64,000 nucleotides of DNA from Gemmataceae bacterium (GCA_022842245.1 JALHPZ010000021.1:45262-109261); one strand, 5' to 3'. Numbered from the stretch's first letter, positions 7,225 to 16,385 are shown. Notes: generated by a model not told the origin, from the letters alone. Numbers and translations: made by a program.

Positions 7225-9696
7225 TTACTTCCCGCGCTTCACCACCAGGCGCTCGCCGCGGCGGTACGATTCGGCCGTCAGGCCGGTCGGATTGCTGCGC
7301 ACCGTGATCGCGCCGGAGGTCCAGGTGTCCCACACCGGCGCGCCGCCGGCGTCGCCGGGGCGCACGGCCGACTCGGCGCGGTTGCTCCGGCTGACCACCA
7401 CGAACGCCGGCGTACACCATCGTACCAGCTCCGGCGCGAACGCGGCCCGGCTGCCGTGGTGCGGGGCCATCAGCACGTCGCACGGGGTCGGCGGCAGGCC
7501 GAGCAGGCGCAAGGCACCCGCCTTCTCCAGGTCGCCAGTGAGCAGCATCGAGTGATTGCCGTGCGTCGCGTGCAGCACGAGGCTGCGTTCGTTCTCCGCG
7601 CCGTCCGGCCCCTCGCGCGGCGGGTGCAGCACCGCGAAGGACACCGCGCCGGCGGCGAAACGGTCCCCGGCGGCCGCGACGCGGCTGGGAATTGCCCGCG
7701 CGCGGATCGCCAGCAGCACCTCCGCGACTTCCGGTGTCGGCTTCGTGGCGAACGATGGCGTCATCGTTACCTGACCGACGGGGAAGCGGCGAAACAATTC
7801 CGTCACCCCGTTGAAGTGATCGAGGTCGGCGTGCGAGAGGAAGAGTTCGTCGACGCGCGCGATGCCGCGCTTCCAGAGGTAGGGGGCGATGATCCGTCGC
7901 ACGGCGTCCGGCCCGGCCATCGTGCCGGCGTCGTAGAGGAACGTGCGGCCGTCGGGCAGCTCGAGCACGGTGCAGCCGCCGTGGCCGACGGCGAGAAAGG
8001 TCACGCGGAGTTCGTCGGTGGCCGGGCGTGGCAAGCCGACGAGGCCGAGGCCGAGCCACGCGAGCAGCAGGTAGAGGAGCCGGCGGTCCGCGAGCAGGAT
8101 GTAAGCGATCAGGATGCCGTAGAAGGCGATGGTCCACCCGAGCGGCGGCGTGGGAACGTACACGCTCGCGCCGGGGAGGGCGTCCGCGAAGCGGACGAGG
8201 GAATCGCACCACGACAGGCCGACGCCGACGATGAATCCGAGAGGCGGGATCGAACCCACGAGCAGGAGCAGGAAGCCGGCGAGCATCGCGATGGAGGTGA
8301 GCAGGATGAGCGGCGGGCCGAGGACGAGGCCGGCGGGAGGCACGACATTCTGGCGGAGCATGACGATCGGCGCGTTCGTCACGGTGAGGACGAAGGTGAT
8401 GCCGTACCAGACGAGCATGGCGCGCAGCAGGGCGCGCAGGAGTTTCTCGAAGGTCGAGCGTGATTCGGCGAGGAGCTGCTCCATCGGCGTGGGTTCCTTC
8501 GGTGCGAACCAGCGGACGGTGCCCCACATCAGGACGAAGACGGAGAGGAAGGAAAGCTGGCAGCCGGTGGTGAAGGGGTCGGTGGGGTTCCAGGCGACGA
8601 CGGCGAGCCAGGCGAGGGCGAAGGTATTGGCGCGGTGGACGGGCCGGCGGAGGAGCAGTCCGCCGCAGGCGATGGCGACCATGATCGCCGCGCGGGCGGC
8701 GGAGGGTCGCAGCCCGGTGAGGACGGCGTAACCGACCACGAGCGCGACGACGGCGAGGGCACCGGCGCGTCGGCGCACGCCGACGATGCGCAGCGTCCAC
8801 CAGACGAACCCGGCGAGGATGACGAGGTGCTGGCCGGAGATGGCGAGTACGTGGAGGACGCCGGTGCGGGCAAAGGCGTCCCATTCGTCGCGGTCCATCG
8901 CGGAGCCGTCGCCGAGCAACAGCGCGCGGGCCAGTGCGGCCTCGCGGGGCGGCAGGGCGTCGTCGAGGAGCCGCGTGAAGTGCCCGTGCAATCGGGCCAG
9001 CACGGCCCAGCGGCGGCCGCGATCGTCCAACCGCGCCACGGTGTCGTCGGCCTTCGTGCAGCGCAGCTCACCGCGAATACGTTCGTCCTGCAGGTGCTCC
9101 GCGAAGTCCCACTCGCCGGGGTTCCCGGGCGGCGACGGACGGGAGAGCAGGCCGGTCGCCTCGATCTCGTCGCCGACGCGCAGGGCGTCGAAGGGTGGCC
9201 GGTCCGCGGCCCCGACGATCCGTTCGACGGTGAGTCGCAATCGACCGGAGACGGGAATCCAGCCGCCGGTACCGTCGGCGAGTTCAGTGGCGTCGAGGAT
9301 CGTGGTGGCGCGGTCGACGCGCCGGGCCGGGCCGAAGAGATCGGTATCGCTGCGCCGCACGACGGGGGGCCGGTCGAGGAGGCCGCGGACGCGGGCGACC
9401 GCCGGCTGCTCGCCGAGGAATCGGCCGATGTCATCGGCGGGGAAGACGTTTCGGTGCGTGTGGTGGTGCGCCGCGGCGAGTCCGGCGACGGCGATCCAGA
9501 ACCCGATGGGAACGCGGGCGGCCAAGCCGGCGATCAGACCGAGTGCGGCGGCGAGGAACGCGAGCGCGAGAGGCGGGCCGACGAAGCGATCGACGATCAA
9601 GCCCGCCGTCGCGGCGAGTGCGAAGGGGACGAGCGGCGCCCGCACGAACTCCCGCCACGGCGGCGGCGCGGACGGCGGCGGAAGGGCTTCGATCAT
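7225..9696 (-). CDS. comEC: ComEC/Rec2 family DNA-uptake channel protein
   Basis: ComEC forms the inner-membrane channel for transforming DNA. This 823-residue protein has the full three-part layout. First comes an N-terminal membrane and DUF4131 region. The Competence domain follows, with GVLHVLAISGQHL, TGLRPSAARAAIM and many transmembrane helices. Last is a C-terminal metallo-beta-lactamase-like domain with SHADLDHFNG, MAPHHGS and MLLTGDLEKAG, the proposed nuclease. It is divergent from aroB with only 85 bases between start codons. A TTGACC hexamer lies about 30 bases upstream of the start. No other competence genes are nearby. Confidence 0.92.
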   Translation of the reverse strand: MIEALPPPSAPPPWREFVRAPLVPFALAATAGLIVDRFVGPPLALAFLAAALGLIAGLAARVPIGFWIAVAGLAAAHHHTHRNVFPADDIGRFLGEQPAVARVRGLLDRPPVVRRSDTDLFGPARRVDRATTILDATELADGTGGWIPVSGRLRLTVERIVGAADRPPFDALRVGDEIEATGLLSRPSPPGNPGEWDFAEHLQDERIRGELRCTKADDTVARLDDRGRRWAVLARLHGHFTRLLDDALPPREAALARALLLGDGSAMDRDEWDAFARTGVLHVLAISGQHLVILAGFVWWTLRIVGVRRRAGALAVVALVVGYAVLTGLRPSAARAAIMVAIACGGLLLRRPVHRANTFALAWLAVVAWNPTDPFTTGCQLSFLSVFVLMWGTVRWFAPKEPTPMEQLLAESRSTFEKLLRALLRAMLVWYGITFVLTVTNAPIVMLRQNVVPPAGLVLGPPLILLTSIAMLAGFLLLLVGSIPPLGFIVGVGLSWCDSLVRFADALPGASVYVPTPPLGWTIAFYGILIAYILLADRRLLYLLLAWLGLGLVGLPRPATDELRVTFLAVGHGGCTVLELPDGRTFLYDAGTMAGPDAVRRIIAPYLWKRGIARVDELFLSHADLDHFNGVTELFRRFPVGQVTMTPSFATKPTPEVAEVLLAIRARAIPSRVAAAGDRFAAGAVSFAVLHPPREGPDGAENERSLVLHATHGNHSMLLTGDLEKAGALRLLGLPPTPCDVLMAPHHGSRAAFAPELVRWCTPAFVVVSRSNRAESAVRPGDAGGAPVWDTWTSGAITVRSNPTGLTAESYRRGERLVVKRGK

Positions 9697-9781
9697 CGCC
9701 GCATCATCCGCGAACGATCGGCGGGGTCAAGCGCAAATGCGATCACTCGTCGATCCTCGCCATGCGCCCGACAATGGGCGT

Positions 9782-10873
9782 ATGGAATCCGTCCGAGTGA
9801 ATTTGGGGCCACGCTCCTACGATATCCGATTCGCCGGGGAAGCAGGCAGTTTCGCCGATTTCGTCCGGTTCTCGGTGCCGCGCGCCCGGCATGCCCTCGT
9901 CGTGGCCGACGCGCACACCGCGCCGCACGCCGAACATGTGCGCGACGCCATCCGCGCCATCGGCATCCGTTCGGAACTCGCGATCGTGCCCAGCGGCGAA
10001 GCGACGAAGTCGCTGGAGCAGTTCGGGAAACTGCTGGATGCGCTCGCGGACCTGCCCGCCGACCGGCAGACTCCGGTCTTTGCCGTCGGCGGCGGTGTCG
10101 TCGGTGATCTCGCGGGTTTCGCGGCCGCATCGTACAACCGCGGCCTGCCCCTCGTCATGGTGCCCACCACGCTCCTGTCGATGGTCGATTCGTCCGTCGG
10201 CGGCAAGACCGGCATCAACCACGCGAAGGGGAAGAACCTGATCGGCGCGTTCCACCAGCCCGCCGGCGTCTGGATCGACCCGGCGTTCCTGGAGACGCTG
10301 CCGGACCGCGAGTTCCGCAGCGGCCTTGCCGAAGTCGTGAAGTACGGCGTGATCCAAGATGCCGAATTCTTCGCCTGGCAGGAAGCGAACGCGACGGCGA
10401 TCCGGTCGCGGGACCGCGGCGCGATCGAACGGATCGTGGCGCGGTGCTGCCGGCTAAAGGCGGACGTCGTCGAGCAGGACGAGCGCGAGGAGACCGGCCT
10501 GCGGGCGATCCTGAACTACGGCCACACCTTCGCGCACGCCTTCGAGACGCTCGGCGGCTACGGCGCGTGGCTGCACGGCGAGGCGGTGGCCGCCGGCATG
10601 GTCTGCGCGTCGCGGCTGGCGGAACGGCTCGGCCGCATCGACGCGACCGTCACGCGGCGCCAGGTGAAGCTGCTCGAAGCGTTCGGCTTGCCCGTACTGC
10701 GGAAGCCGGATTGGCCGGCGGACGCGCTCATCGACATCATGCGCCGCGACAAGAAAGCCGCGGCCGGCCGGCTGCGCTTCATCCTGCCGACGAAACTCGG
10801 GCACGTGGAATTCGTGGACGATGTGCCGGAGGAACTGGTACTCGAAATCTTGAATTGGAACCTGAGCGTTTAG
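9782..10873 (+). CDS. aroB: 3-dehydroquinate synthase
   Basis: The second step of the shikimate pathway, converting DAHP to 3-dehydroquinate with NAD and a divalent metal. The 363 residues carry GGGVVGDLAGFAAA (103-116), PTTLLSMVDSSVGGKTGINH and the three metal ligands Glu184, His248 (NYGHTFAH) and His265 (HGEAVAAG). The sequence fits true AroB better than related sugar-phosphate cyclases such as EboD-like or 2-epi-5-epi-valiolone synthases. It starts at ATG 9782, with a GACAAT hexamer six bases before it and no ribosome site, so the message may be leaderless. The stop codon lies inside the left arm of a long hairpin. Confidence 0.93.
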   Translation: MESVRVNLGPRSYDIRFAGEAGSFADFVRFSVPRARHALVVADAHTAPHAEHVRDAIRAIGIRSELAIVPSGEATKSLEQFGKLLDALADLPADRQTPVFAVGGGVVGDLAGFAAASYNRGLPLVMVPTTLLSMVDSSVGGKTGINHAKGKNLIGAFHQPAGVWIDPAFLETLPDREFRSGLAEVVKYGVIQDAEFFAWQEANATAIRSRDRGAIERIVARCCRLKADVVEQDEREETGLRAILNYGHTFAHAFETLGGYGAWLHGEAVAAGMVCASRLAERLGRIDATVTRRQVKLLEAFGLPVLRKPDWPADALIDIMRRDKKAAAGRLRFILPTKLGHVEFVDDVPEELVLEILNWNLSV

Positions 10874-10959
10874 CGGCGAGGCGGAGTCCGCGGAGCCAAA
10901 CGCGGAACAGGGATCGCCCGTCGTGCTCGGCTCCGCGGACTCCGCCTCGCCGCTAAACG
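10867..10959. repeat. Perfect 31-bp inverted repeat overlapping the aroB stop codon
   Basis: Arms 10867-10897 and 10929-10959 are exact reverse complements with a 31-base loop. The left arm contains the last aroB codon and its TAG stop (10871-10873). The right arm ends eight bases before the ATG of the next gene, so the ribosome site of that gene is replaced by hairpin. There is no T-run. It could be an RNA processing or stabilising element, or a mobile repeat. Confidence 0.88.
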
Positions 10960-10967
10960 TAAACACC

Positions 10968-12185
10968 ATGACCCGCGAAAGTGTCGTCGATTTCCTCCGC
11001 GATCGCGTCTATCTGGCGAAGCTCGCCGCCATCATCCTTTGGGTCTGTTACGCGCTCAGCATCCTCCTCGGGGACGGTTATGGCACCTTCAACCTCAAGG
11101 GCGAAGTCAACGGCGCCGACCACCTGGCCTGGTACACTGCCGCCCGGCTCATCGCCGAAGGCCACCCCGACAAAGTGTACGACTACGACTACGTCGCCCG
11201 CTACCAGCATGATCTCGTTCCAAAGGAACGCTGGAACTCGCTGATGGCGTACCGGAATCCGCCGTTCTACGCGCTCCTCTACCTGCCAACCTGCCAACTG
11301 CCGTTCACCGTGAGTTGGGCACTCTGGTGCCTCATTTACTTGGTCTGGCTCCGACTCGCCGTGCGCTGGCTCGGTGGCGACCGTCGCGATTTCCTCTGGC
11401 TGCTCACGTTCTTTCCCACCTTCACCGCCTTCAGTTACGGACAGAACAGCCTTATCAGCTTCACGATCCTCGCCGCCACCTACCGCCTGCTGAAGGACGA
11501 CCGCATCTTTTACGCCGGCCTCATTGCGGGCCTGCTCTGGTTCAAGCCGCCCATGCTCACCGGCCTGGTGCTGTGGGGCCTGCTCGACTTCCGCCGATTC
11601 TGGCCCGCCGCCCTGGGCGTCCTGCTCACAGGTTTGATCCTCACGCTGGGCACCTATCCGATCGTGCCCGAAGTTTGGGACGGCTTCATTCGCAGCCTCA
11701 CGGGCAATGTGAAATTCGACAACTTCGAACAATTCAAGATGCACAACCCGCTCGCGTTCTTCCGGCTGCTCGCGCCGGACGCGAAGGCGTGGCATTGGCC
11801 CCTAGCCGCGGTTTGTGCACTGCTGGCTATCGCATGGTTCGTCCGCGTCTGGCGCGTGCATCGTTGCGACCTGCCCGTGATGTTCGGCGCCGTCGTCTTC
11901 GTCACGCTCTGGGGTTCCCCGCACGCCCTCATCTACGAGTGGAGCGTGCTCGGCGTCACGGCCGTGCTCTGGTGGCGGAAACTCGCGACCGACGCTCCGG
12001 CACGGTTCGTGCTGTTCGGTACGGCGTGGCTGGCGTTCTTCCTCAGCACGCACTTCGCGGAGATGCAGGTGAACAACACCGGACGCGCCGTGCAGGTCAG
12101 CGTTCCAATTCTGGCGGCGGTGGCGGTGTTCGCCCTCAAGTTCCTGGCGCGCGATTCCGCCGCGCAGGGCGGAGGTGTACAATAA
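10968..12185 (+). CDS. GT87/DUF2029-type membrane glycosyltransferase
   Basis: A polytopic membrane protein of 405 residues with about nine to ten hydrophobic helices. The N-terminal luminal signature is present: a conserved Asp (GADHLAWYTAARL), then GHPDKVYDYD and YRNPPFYALLYLP, as in the polyprenol-phosphate-mannose-dependent mannosyltransferases of family GT87. Acceptor and donor are unknown; lipid or glycan mannosylation is the family theme. It starts at ATG 10968. Its upstream region is a long hairpin with no visible ribosome site, so expression may depend on aroB transcription. Confidence 0.75.
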   Translation: MTRESVVDFLRDRVYLAKLAAIILWVCYALSILLGDGYGTFNLKGEVNGADHLAWYTAARLIAEGHPDKVYDYDYVARYQHDLVPKERWNSLMAYRNPPFYALLYLPTCQLPFTVSWALWCLIYLVWLRLAVRWLGGDRRDFLWLLTFFPTFTAFSYGQNSLISFTILAATYRLLKDDRIFYAGLIAGLLWFKPPMLTGLVLWGLLDFRRFWPAALGVLLTGLILTLGTYPIVPEVWDGFIRSLTGNVKFDNFEQFKMHNPLAFFRLLAPDAKAWHWPLAAVCALLAIAWFVRVWRVHRCDLPVMFGAVVFVTLWGSPHALIYEWSVLGVTAVLWWRKLATDAPARFVLFGTAWLAFFLSTHFAEMQVNNTGRAVQVSVPILAAVAVFALKFLARDSAAQGGGVQ

Positions 12186-12190
12186 CGACC

Positions 12191-12814
12191 ATGACCCCGA
12201 CGATTGCCGAACCCATCGTTGCGACCCCGCCGCCGAACGACGCGCCGCTTGATGCGTTTCCAAATCGGAATCTGTTGACGGCTGCCGACTTGGCAATGTT
12301 GCCCACCGATCTACCCGGCGGCACGGTTAAATATGAATTGAACGATGGATTGCTGGTCATCATGGCTCCTCCCGGCGATTTCCACGCTCGGTATCAAGCC
12401 AAAACGATCATCCGCTTGGACCTTGCCGAATCCATGGGTATTGGAGAAGTCCGTGGCGAGGTCGGTATCGTTCTCCGACGCAAACCCGATCGCGTTGTAG
12501 GGGCCGACGCGGCGTTCATTCTGAGGAAGTCGTTACCGGCTCGGATGTCGCCCGAAGGCTACCTCGAAACCATCCCCGAACTCGTCGTCGAAGTCCGCAG
12601 CAAGAACGACACGAACGCCGAGATCGTCGCCATGGCCGAGGAATACATCGCCGCCGGCGTGCAGGTTGTCTGGGTCGTCGACCCGCTCGCGCGGACCGTC
12701 GCGGCGCATCGGGCCGATACCTCCGTGCAGGTCTTCCGCGGCGACGAACCGGTCACGTGCGACCTCCTGCCCGGCTTCGCCGTACCCGCCGCGCGGTTCT
12801 TTGATGGCGTCTGA
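12191..12814 (+). CDS. Uma2 (DUF820) family PD-(D/E)XK protein
   Basis: A 207-residue member of the Uma2 family, which has a restriction-endonuclease-like fold but whose role is unknown. Visible motifs are YELNDGLLVIMAPPGDFHA near the N-terminus, RVVGADAAFILR, IPELVVEVRSKND (the E-x-K-like core with its acidic residues) and AGVQVVWVVDPLARTV. It starts five bases after the glycosyltransferase stop. TACAAT lies exactly seven bases before the ATG and no ribosome site is close, which would fit either coupling or a leaderless message. Confidence 0.85.
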   Translation: MTPTIAEPIVATPPPNDAPLDAFPNRNLLTAADLAMLPTDLPGGTVKYELNDGLLVIMAPPGDFHARYQAKTIIRLDLAESMGIGEVRGEVGIVLRRKPDRVVGADAAFILRKSLPARMSPEGYLETIPELVVEVRSKNDTNAEIVAMAEEYIAAGVQVVWVVDPLARTVAAHRADTSVQVFRGDEPVTCDLLPGFAVPAARFFDGV

Positions 12815-12944
12815 CACCGGCCGATTCTGACGATTGCGGTATGTCCCGCCGCCCCGGCGACGCCCAGCGCCCGCTTGACCTCTTCGCCCTTTCATCGACA
12901 ATAACCGTTCCTCCCGCCCACGTGCCTCTCCCAACACGGACACC

Positions 12945-14150
12945 ATGCCTGACCGACGCGTAGGAATCTGGCTCATCGGCGCCTTCGGCGGTGTTGGCAC
13001 CACCACGGCTGTCGGCCTCGCCGCCCTCGCCAAGGGCCTCACCTCGACCACCGGACTTGTCACGGAACTCCCCGCCTTCCTCGGTGCCGACTTCGACGCT
13101 CCGGCAACATTCACGGTCGGCGGCCACGACATCCGCCAGACCACCTTCGCCGCCGCCGCCCGCGAACTCCACGAACGCTCGAACGTTTTCTCCGCTCCGC
13201 TGCTGGCCGCCATTGAAACCACGCTCGACACCTGGTCCAAGAATGTCCGCCCTGGCGTGATCTACCACGCGAATGCCGCCATCGCAGCCATGGCGGACCG
13301 CAAGGACGTGCGCGCCGCCGCCAGCCCCGCCGCCGCCATCGAACAAATCCAGTCCGACCTCCGCGCGTTCCAGCGCGAGCACCGGCTCGACCAACTCGTC
13401 GTTGTCAACGTCGCCAGCACCGAACCGCCGTTCGAACTAACTGAAATCCATCACTCACTCGAGAAGCTGAAGGCGGCGCTGGCGAAGGATGCCGCCGAAC
13501 TGCCGACGAGCAGCCTGTACGCCTACGCGGCGATCGACGCGGAATATCCGTACGTGAACCTGACACCCAGCCGCGGGGCGACGATGCCCGCCTTGGAGGA
13601 ATTGGCCATCCAAGAAAGCGTGCCGACATGCGGGCAGGACGCCAAGACCGGCGAGACACTGATGAAGTCGGTGCTCGCCCCGCTCTTTGCACGCCGCAAC
13701 CTGCGAGTGCTGAGCTGGGTCGGCCACAACATCCTCGGCAACCGCGACGGGCAGGTGCTCACCGACCCGCAGAACAAGGCCAGCAAGGTGAAGAGCAAGG
13801 ATGCGCTCGTCGCGGAACTACTCGGCTACAAGCCGCAGACGATCGTCAGCATCGAGTACGTGCCGTCGCTCGACGACTGGAAGACCGCGTGGGACCATAT
13901 CCACTACGAGGGCTTCCTCGGCACCAAGATGACGCTCCAGTTCACGTGGCAGGGCTGCGATTCGATCCTCGCCGCGCCGCTCGTAATCGACCTCGCCCGA
14001 CTAGCCTTGCGCGCCCAGCGCCGCGGCGAGAAGGGCAACCTTCCCGCCCTCGCGTGCTTCTTCAAGTCGCCTATCGGCGTCGCCGATCACGACTTCGGCC
14101 GACAATTCGAAATGCTGGAACAGTATATAGCCTCTGATGAACGCAGATAG
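12945..14150 (+). CDS. Inositol-3-phosphate synthase family protein
   Basis: A 401-residue member of the myo-inositol-1-phosphate synthase family, which cyclises glucose 6-phosphate with NAD to inositol 3-phosphate. The NAD-binding motif is GAFGGVGTTTAVGL (13-26). The family signature NILGNRDG...LTDPQNKASKVKSKD is intact. The C-terminus contains FKSPIGVADHDFGRQFE. The final residues (ASDERR) and the TAG stop are encoded inside a hairpin repeat, so the natural end may have been altered by repeat insertion. It is followed by a sugar-isomerase-like gene on the same strand, suggesting inositol or cyclitol metabolism. Confidence 0.88.
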   Translation: MPDRRVGIWLIGAFGGVGTTTAVGLAALAKGLTSTTGLVTELPAFLGADFDAPATFTVGGHDIRQTTFAAAARELHERSNVFSAPLLAAIETTLDTWSKNVRPGVIYHANAAIAAMADRKDVRAAASPAAAIEQIQSDLRAFQREHRLDQLVVVNVASTEPPFELTEIHHSLEKLKAALAKDAAELPTSSLYAYAAIDAEYPYVNLTPSRGATMPALEELAIQESVPTCGQDAKTGETLMKSVLAPLFARRNLRVLSWVGHNILGNRDGQVLTDPQNKASKVKSKDALVAELLGYKPQTIVSIEYVPSLDDWKTAWDHIHYEGFLGTKMTLQFTWQGCDSILAAPLVIDLARLALRAQRRGEKGNLPALACFFKSPIGVADHDFGRQFEMLEQYIASDERR

Positions 14151-14211
14151 ACGCAGATTTGAAAACAGTTTTCATTGTTTGATCCGCGTTCATCTGCGTA
14201 TATCTGCGGCA
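14136..14211. repeat. Imperfect long inverted repeat built from GCAGAT units, overlapping a stop codon
   Basis: The left arm (14136-14160) reads GATGAACGCAGATAGACGC and onward. The right arm (about 14181-14209) is its imperfect reverse complement, with ATCTGCGT-type units repeated. The stop codon of the inositol-phosphate synthase gene (14148-14150) is in the left arm. The right arm ends about 20 bases before the ATG of the next gene. Confidence 0.75.
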
Positions 14212-14228
14212 AAAATTAGGACCTTGAC

Positions 14229-15083
14229 ATGAAGCTCGCTTTCTCGACCAACGCCTACTTGAATCACTCCTTCGCCGAGACCTGCAAGCGGCTCGCGGAG
14301 ATCGGCTATCGCGGTGTAGAGATCATGGCCGACGTGCCGCATGCCTGGCCGGCGTATCTGCTGCCCGAGCAGAAGGATGGCATCCGCGAGGCGCTCAAGA
14401 AGCACCGCCTCAAGATCTCGAACATCAACGCCTTCATGATGCACGCCGTCGACGATCCGCGGCAGAAATACTGGCATCCGTCCTGGATCGAACCCGATGT
14501 CAATTATCGCCGCATCCGCATCGAGCACACGAAGAAGGCGCTGACGCTGGCGAAGGAACTCGGCGCACCGTGCATCACGACGGAACCCGGCGGCCCGCTC
14601 GAAGGCCGGACGTGGAAGGACTGCCTCAAGCTGTTCGTCGAGATGCTCAAACCCGTTGTCGAGCACGCGGAGAAGGTCGGCGTGCCGCTGCTCGTGGAAC
14701 CGGAGCCGGACCTGCTGATCGAGACGGCGGACCAGTATCTGGAGTTCTCCGAATACTTCCAGACGCCGTTCCTCGGCTTGAACTTCGACATTGGCCACTT
14801 TTATTGCGTGAAAGACGACCCCGCCACCACGGTCCACAAGCTCGCGCCGCTGATCCGGCACGTGCATCTGGAGGACATCGCCGCGACGCGGGTCCACCAC
14901 CATCTGATCCCCGGCGAGGGCGTCATCGACTTCGGCGCGACCCTGAAGGCGCTCGACGAGGTGGGCTATCAGGACTGGGTGACGATCGAGTTGTATACCT
15001 GCCACGAGAACCCGGACGCCGCGGCGAAGACGGCCCGCGAGCGCGTGCTGGCGATCGCGAAAAAGGCGGGCGTGGATCTCTAG
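14229..15083 (+). CDS. Sugar phosphate isomerase/epimerase-like TIM barrel protein
   Basis: A 284-residue protein of the xylose isomerase-like/AP endonuclease 2 superfamily. It begins KLAFSTNAYLNHSFAETCKRL, followed by IGYRGVEIMAD. Metal-binding acidic and His residues appear in LVEPEPDLL, LNFDIGHFYC, IRHVHLEDI and WVTIELYT, all at the ends of predicted strands. No signal peptide is present, so it acts in the cytoplasm, unlike the Tat-exported relative at 18864-19832. AGGA before the ATG may serve as ribosome site. Pairing with an inositol-phosphate synthase suggests an inosose or cyclitol isomerase, but this is inference. Confidence 0.8.
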   Translation: MKLAFSTNAYLNHSFAETCKRLAEIGYRGVEIMADVPHAWPAYLLPEQKDGIREALKKHRLKISNINAFMMHAVDDPRQKYWHPSWIEPDVNYRRIRIEHTKKALTLAKELGAPCITTEPGGPLEGRTWKDCLKLFVEMLKPVVEHAEKVGVPLLVEPEPDLLIETADQYLEFSEYFQTPFLGLNFDIGHFYCVKDDPATTVHKLAPLIRHVHLEDIAATRVHHHLIPGEGVIDFGATLKALDEVGYQDWVTIELYTCHENPDAAAKTARERVLAIAKKAGVDL

Positions 15084-15131
15084 AAGCGATTATATTACTG
15101 GTAATTTTCTCGACTTGTTTGAGCTATTACG

Positions 15132-16385
15132 ATGGCTACGAGTCAGTCAGCTTCAAAGAAACCGTTGCCAGACAATATTCGTGTGATTATCGAATGTCAT
15201 AGATCTTGGCTCGAAACTCGTAATTCGGAATCGGTGCTCGGAAGGAAAGCGATTCTTGCTGGTCAAGATCTATCCGGCGTTGAATTGAAGGATATCGACT
15301 TATCCGAGGCCGATCTTGGCAATGCTAATTTGTCCGATTCACTTATTGTCAATGTAAACTTCAAGAACGCTATTCTAAACGGAACAAATTTTTCTGGATC
15401 AACATTCAGTTCTGTCGGTTTTACGAATTGCCATTTTTCGAGTACCAACCTATCGAAAGCTTTCCTTTATGGAGCGGATTTGTCATACTCAAAAATTGAC
15501 GGACACACCAACTTTACGGATGCAAATCTGAGCTGTGCAGATCTTAACAACACAATAATCTATAGCGCCAATATGTCCGGAGCCAACTTGAACTTGGCCG
15601 ACTTGACGGGGGCGTCTATTAGCTATTCCAATTTCTCCAATTGCGATCTCCGGGGCACGAAGGGTCTGAGGTTAGATTATTGCAATATTCGTGAAGCCCA
15701 GTTTACACCTGTTGCTTCACGCTGGTGGGCCCATCTCTCAAATCGTATCATTCGACCGCTGCACCTGTGGCTGGATCGGATAGGTCGACGCAAGGCGGCG
15801 AGATATTTGGATTTCCCGTATACTTATAACGACCCTTGGTCTGTCTTGCGTCAAATCTATTCCGGGCCACGAGTATTATTCCTGTTCTTCTTCGTAGTGC
15901 TGTTTACTCTTCCGTACTTGAGCAGGGCGATATTGCTCAGCACGGTTTCGTCTGTCGAACAGAGAGCAATCGATTCTTGGGCTCAAGGCAAAGGCCATTG
16001 GCCAAACGCCCATAGCGCTATAGCGCGGCCAGGTGCCGACGCGATTCCGACGCCATTTGAGAAGCCAGAGGATTGGATTCGAGCGCATTCGCATCCTAAG
16101 CCGCTTTGGATGATCTTATTGAAATGGGATCGAGGTGTCGTTTGGCCCTCCGCTCTTGCAGTATTATTGATCATTTACAACATTGGTATTTACTGTCTAA
16201 TCACGAGTGTAGGGCCGCTGCGTGATGAGGAAGAGCGATCTGGTTGGTCGCCGGAATGGAAAGAATACTCTTATCTAACTTGGATACACCGAATGGTAAC
16301 TATACTGTTCTACGTCTCTTTTGCTTCGTTCTTGTGGAACAGCTATGAACTGCTTAATGAGACGGTCTGGATTCCCATTCAGTAA
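15132..16385 (+). CDS. Pentapeptide-repeat membrane protein
   Basis: A 417-residue protein. Residues about 40-190 are pentapeptide repeats of the A(D/N)LSG type (LSGVELKDIDLSEADLGNAN and so on), forming a right-handed beta-helix. A basic linker with RIIRPLHLWLDRIGRRKAARY follows, then three hydrophobic helices (LFLFFFVVLFTLPYLSRAIL, SALAVLLIIYNIGIYCLI, MVTILFYVSFASFLW). The gene is strikingly A/T-richer than all neighbours, with A/T-ending codons, so it was probably gained recently. No ribosome site is obvious. Function is unknown; such proteins may sense membrane state or shield a target. Confidence 0.8.
   Translation: MATSQSASKKPLPDNIRVIIECHRSWLETRNSESVLGRKAILAGQDLSGVELKDIDLSEADLGNANLSDSLIVNVNFKNAILNGTNFSGSTFSSVGFTNCHFSSTNLSKAFLYGADLSYSKIDGHTNFTDANLSCADLNNTIIYSANMSGANLNLADLTGASISYSNFSNCDLRGTKGLRLDYCNIREAQFTPVASRWWAHLSNRIIRPLHLWLDRIGRRKAARYLDFPYTYNDPWSVLRQIYSGPRVLFLFFFVVLFTLPYLSRAILLSTVSSVEQRAIDSWAQGKGHWPNAHSAIARPGADAIPTPFEKPEDWIRAHSHPKPLWMILLKWDRGVVWPSALAVLLIIYNIGIYCLITSVGPLRDEEERSGWSPEWKEYSYLTWIHRMVTILFYVSFASFLWNSYELLNETVWIPIQ

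Noticed and set aside
9782..10873. AroB considered as an EboD-like or valiolone-type sugar-phosphate cyclase
   Set aside because: Metal ligands, lengths and the VDSSVGGKTGINH region fit true 3-dehydroquinate synthase, and no other ebo-type genes such as a UbiA prenyltransferase are nearby.
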